Shown here piece by piece: positions 63,953 to 64,000 of a stretch of DNA of 64,000 bases. Origin of the DNA: CAVRAW01 sp963716135 (GTDB lineage: Bacteria > Planctomycetota > Planctomycetia > Pirellulales > JADZDJ01); NCBI GenBank assembly GCA_963716135.1, contig OY970289.1:1984001-2048000 (forward strand), read 5' to 3'. The notes beneath the pieces were generated by a model. The model had not been told where the DNA came from. It worked only from the letters and a program-made list of their open reading frames with translations, and did no database searches. Positions within the stretch are counted from its first letter, which is position 1. Each line of letters begins with the position of its first letter. The position numbers and the translations under genes were made by a program.

Positions 63953-64000
63953 ATGAACGATGAACAAGCTTCGGCAGACACGATTCAATTTCCTGTCAGC
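63953..64000 (+). CDS. Start of a gene cut by the right edge
   Basis: An ATG at 63953 with CAGAGAG 7-8 bp upstream opens a frame for the last 16 codons (MNDEQASADTIQFPVS). It is too short to name. The composition is normal for a soluble protein. Confidence 0.35.
   Translation, partial: MNDEQASADTIQFPVS

Overview
The window looks like chromosomal DNA of a planctomycete, probably a member of the Pirellulales. Reasons seen in the sequence: two DUF1559 proteins with prepilin-type N-termini, DUF1573 proteins, GT39-type membrane glycosyltransferases, a very large RHS protein opening with the planctomycete-type exported N-terminus (FEALETRTLFAAD), and heme-protein fragments of the planctomycete type (RMP...WI..GCP). 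No rRNA, tRNA or CRISPR array was recognised by eye. Both window ends cut a gene.

Layout. (1) 1-4.4 kb, minus strand: an operon of a CxxCH heme protein, a trypsin-like protease, two related heme-less cytochrome-like proteins and a possible tyrosinase-like protein cut by the left edge. (2) 4.8-24 kb: a TPR membrane protein, then a large locus built from two divergent halves. Each half has small exported cysteine-rich peptides, a membrane-anchored periplasmic protein, MauE/DoxX-type redox membrane proteins, and either a C39-peptidase/rhodanese fusion or DUF1573 proteins, with GT39 glycosyltransferases and alpha/beta hydrolases nearby. I read this as a system for exporting, maturing and handling cysteine-rich peptides; I know of no description of it. 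(3) 24-33 kb: a mobile-element region with a tyrosine recombinase next to an 11-8-11 bp inverted repeat, a primase-helicase, a NUMOD-like protein and a tandem winged-helix regulator. (4) 33.2-39.5 kb, minus strand: a tight seven-gene operon with its own promoter and palindromic operator. It encodes an acyl-carrier-like protein, an XRE regulator, an ImmA/IrrE peptidase, a thymidylate-synthase-like protein, a degenerate dTMP-kinase-like domain fused to a 5-hmdU-kinase/aGPT-pyrophosphorylase-like helical domain, a MazG-type pyrophosphohydrolase and an APH-fold kinase. It looks like a cellular pyrimidine or DNA base hypermodification (or related conflict) system. (5) 40-42 kb: two broken genes, a lipoprotein and a TlpA-like protein. 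(6) 42.2-46.7 kb, minus strand: a bacterial ubiquitin-like conjugation operon (sigma factor, small protein, ImmA peptidase, Ubl-E2 fusion, JAB-E1 fusion, DUF6527). (7) 47-49 kb: small unknown genes. (8) 49.5-62 kb: an RHS polymorphic-toxin array with one full-length RHS gene plus candidate immunity gene, an inserted TPR glycosyltransferase, a second RHS C-terminal cassette with a different tip and a lipoprotein, and a third RHS fragment. (9) 62-64 kb: a small membrane protein, mostly empty DNA, and the start of a gene cut by the right edge.

Several genes are broken by single stops or frameshifts, at about 9.13, 12.03, 17.63, 40.3-40.4, 40.86, 41.04 and 60.71 kb. The defence-type operons and the 6.8 kb RHS gene are intact. 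The breaks may therefore reflect real decay of the peptide locus and some core-type genes, although sequencing error cannot be excluded.
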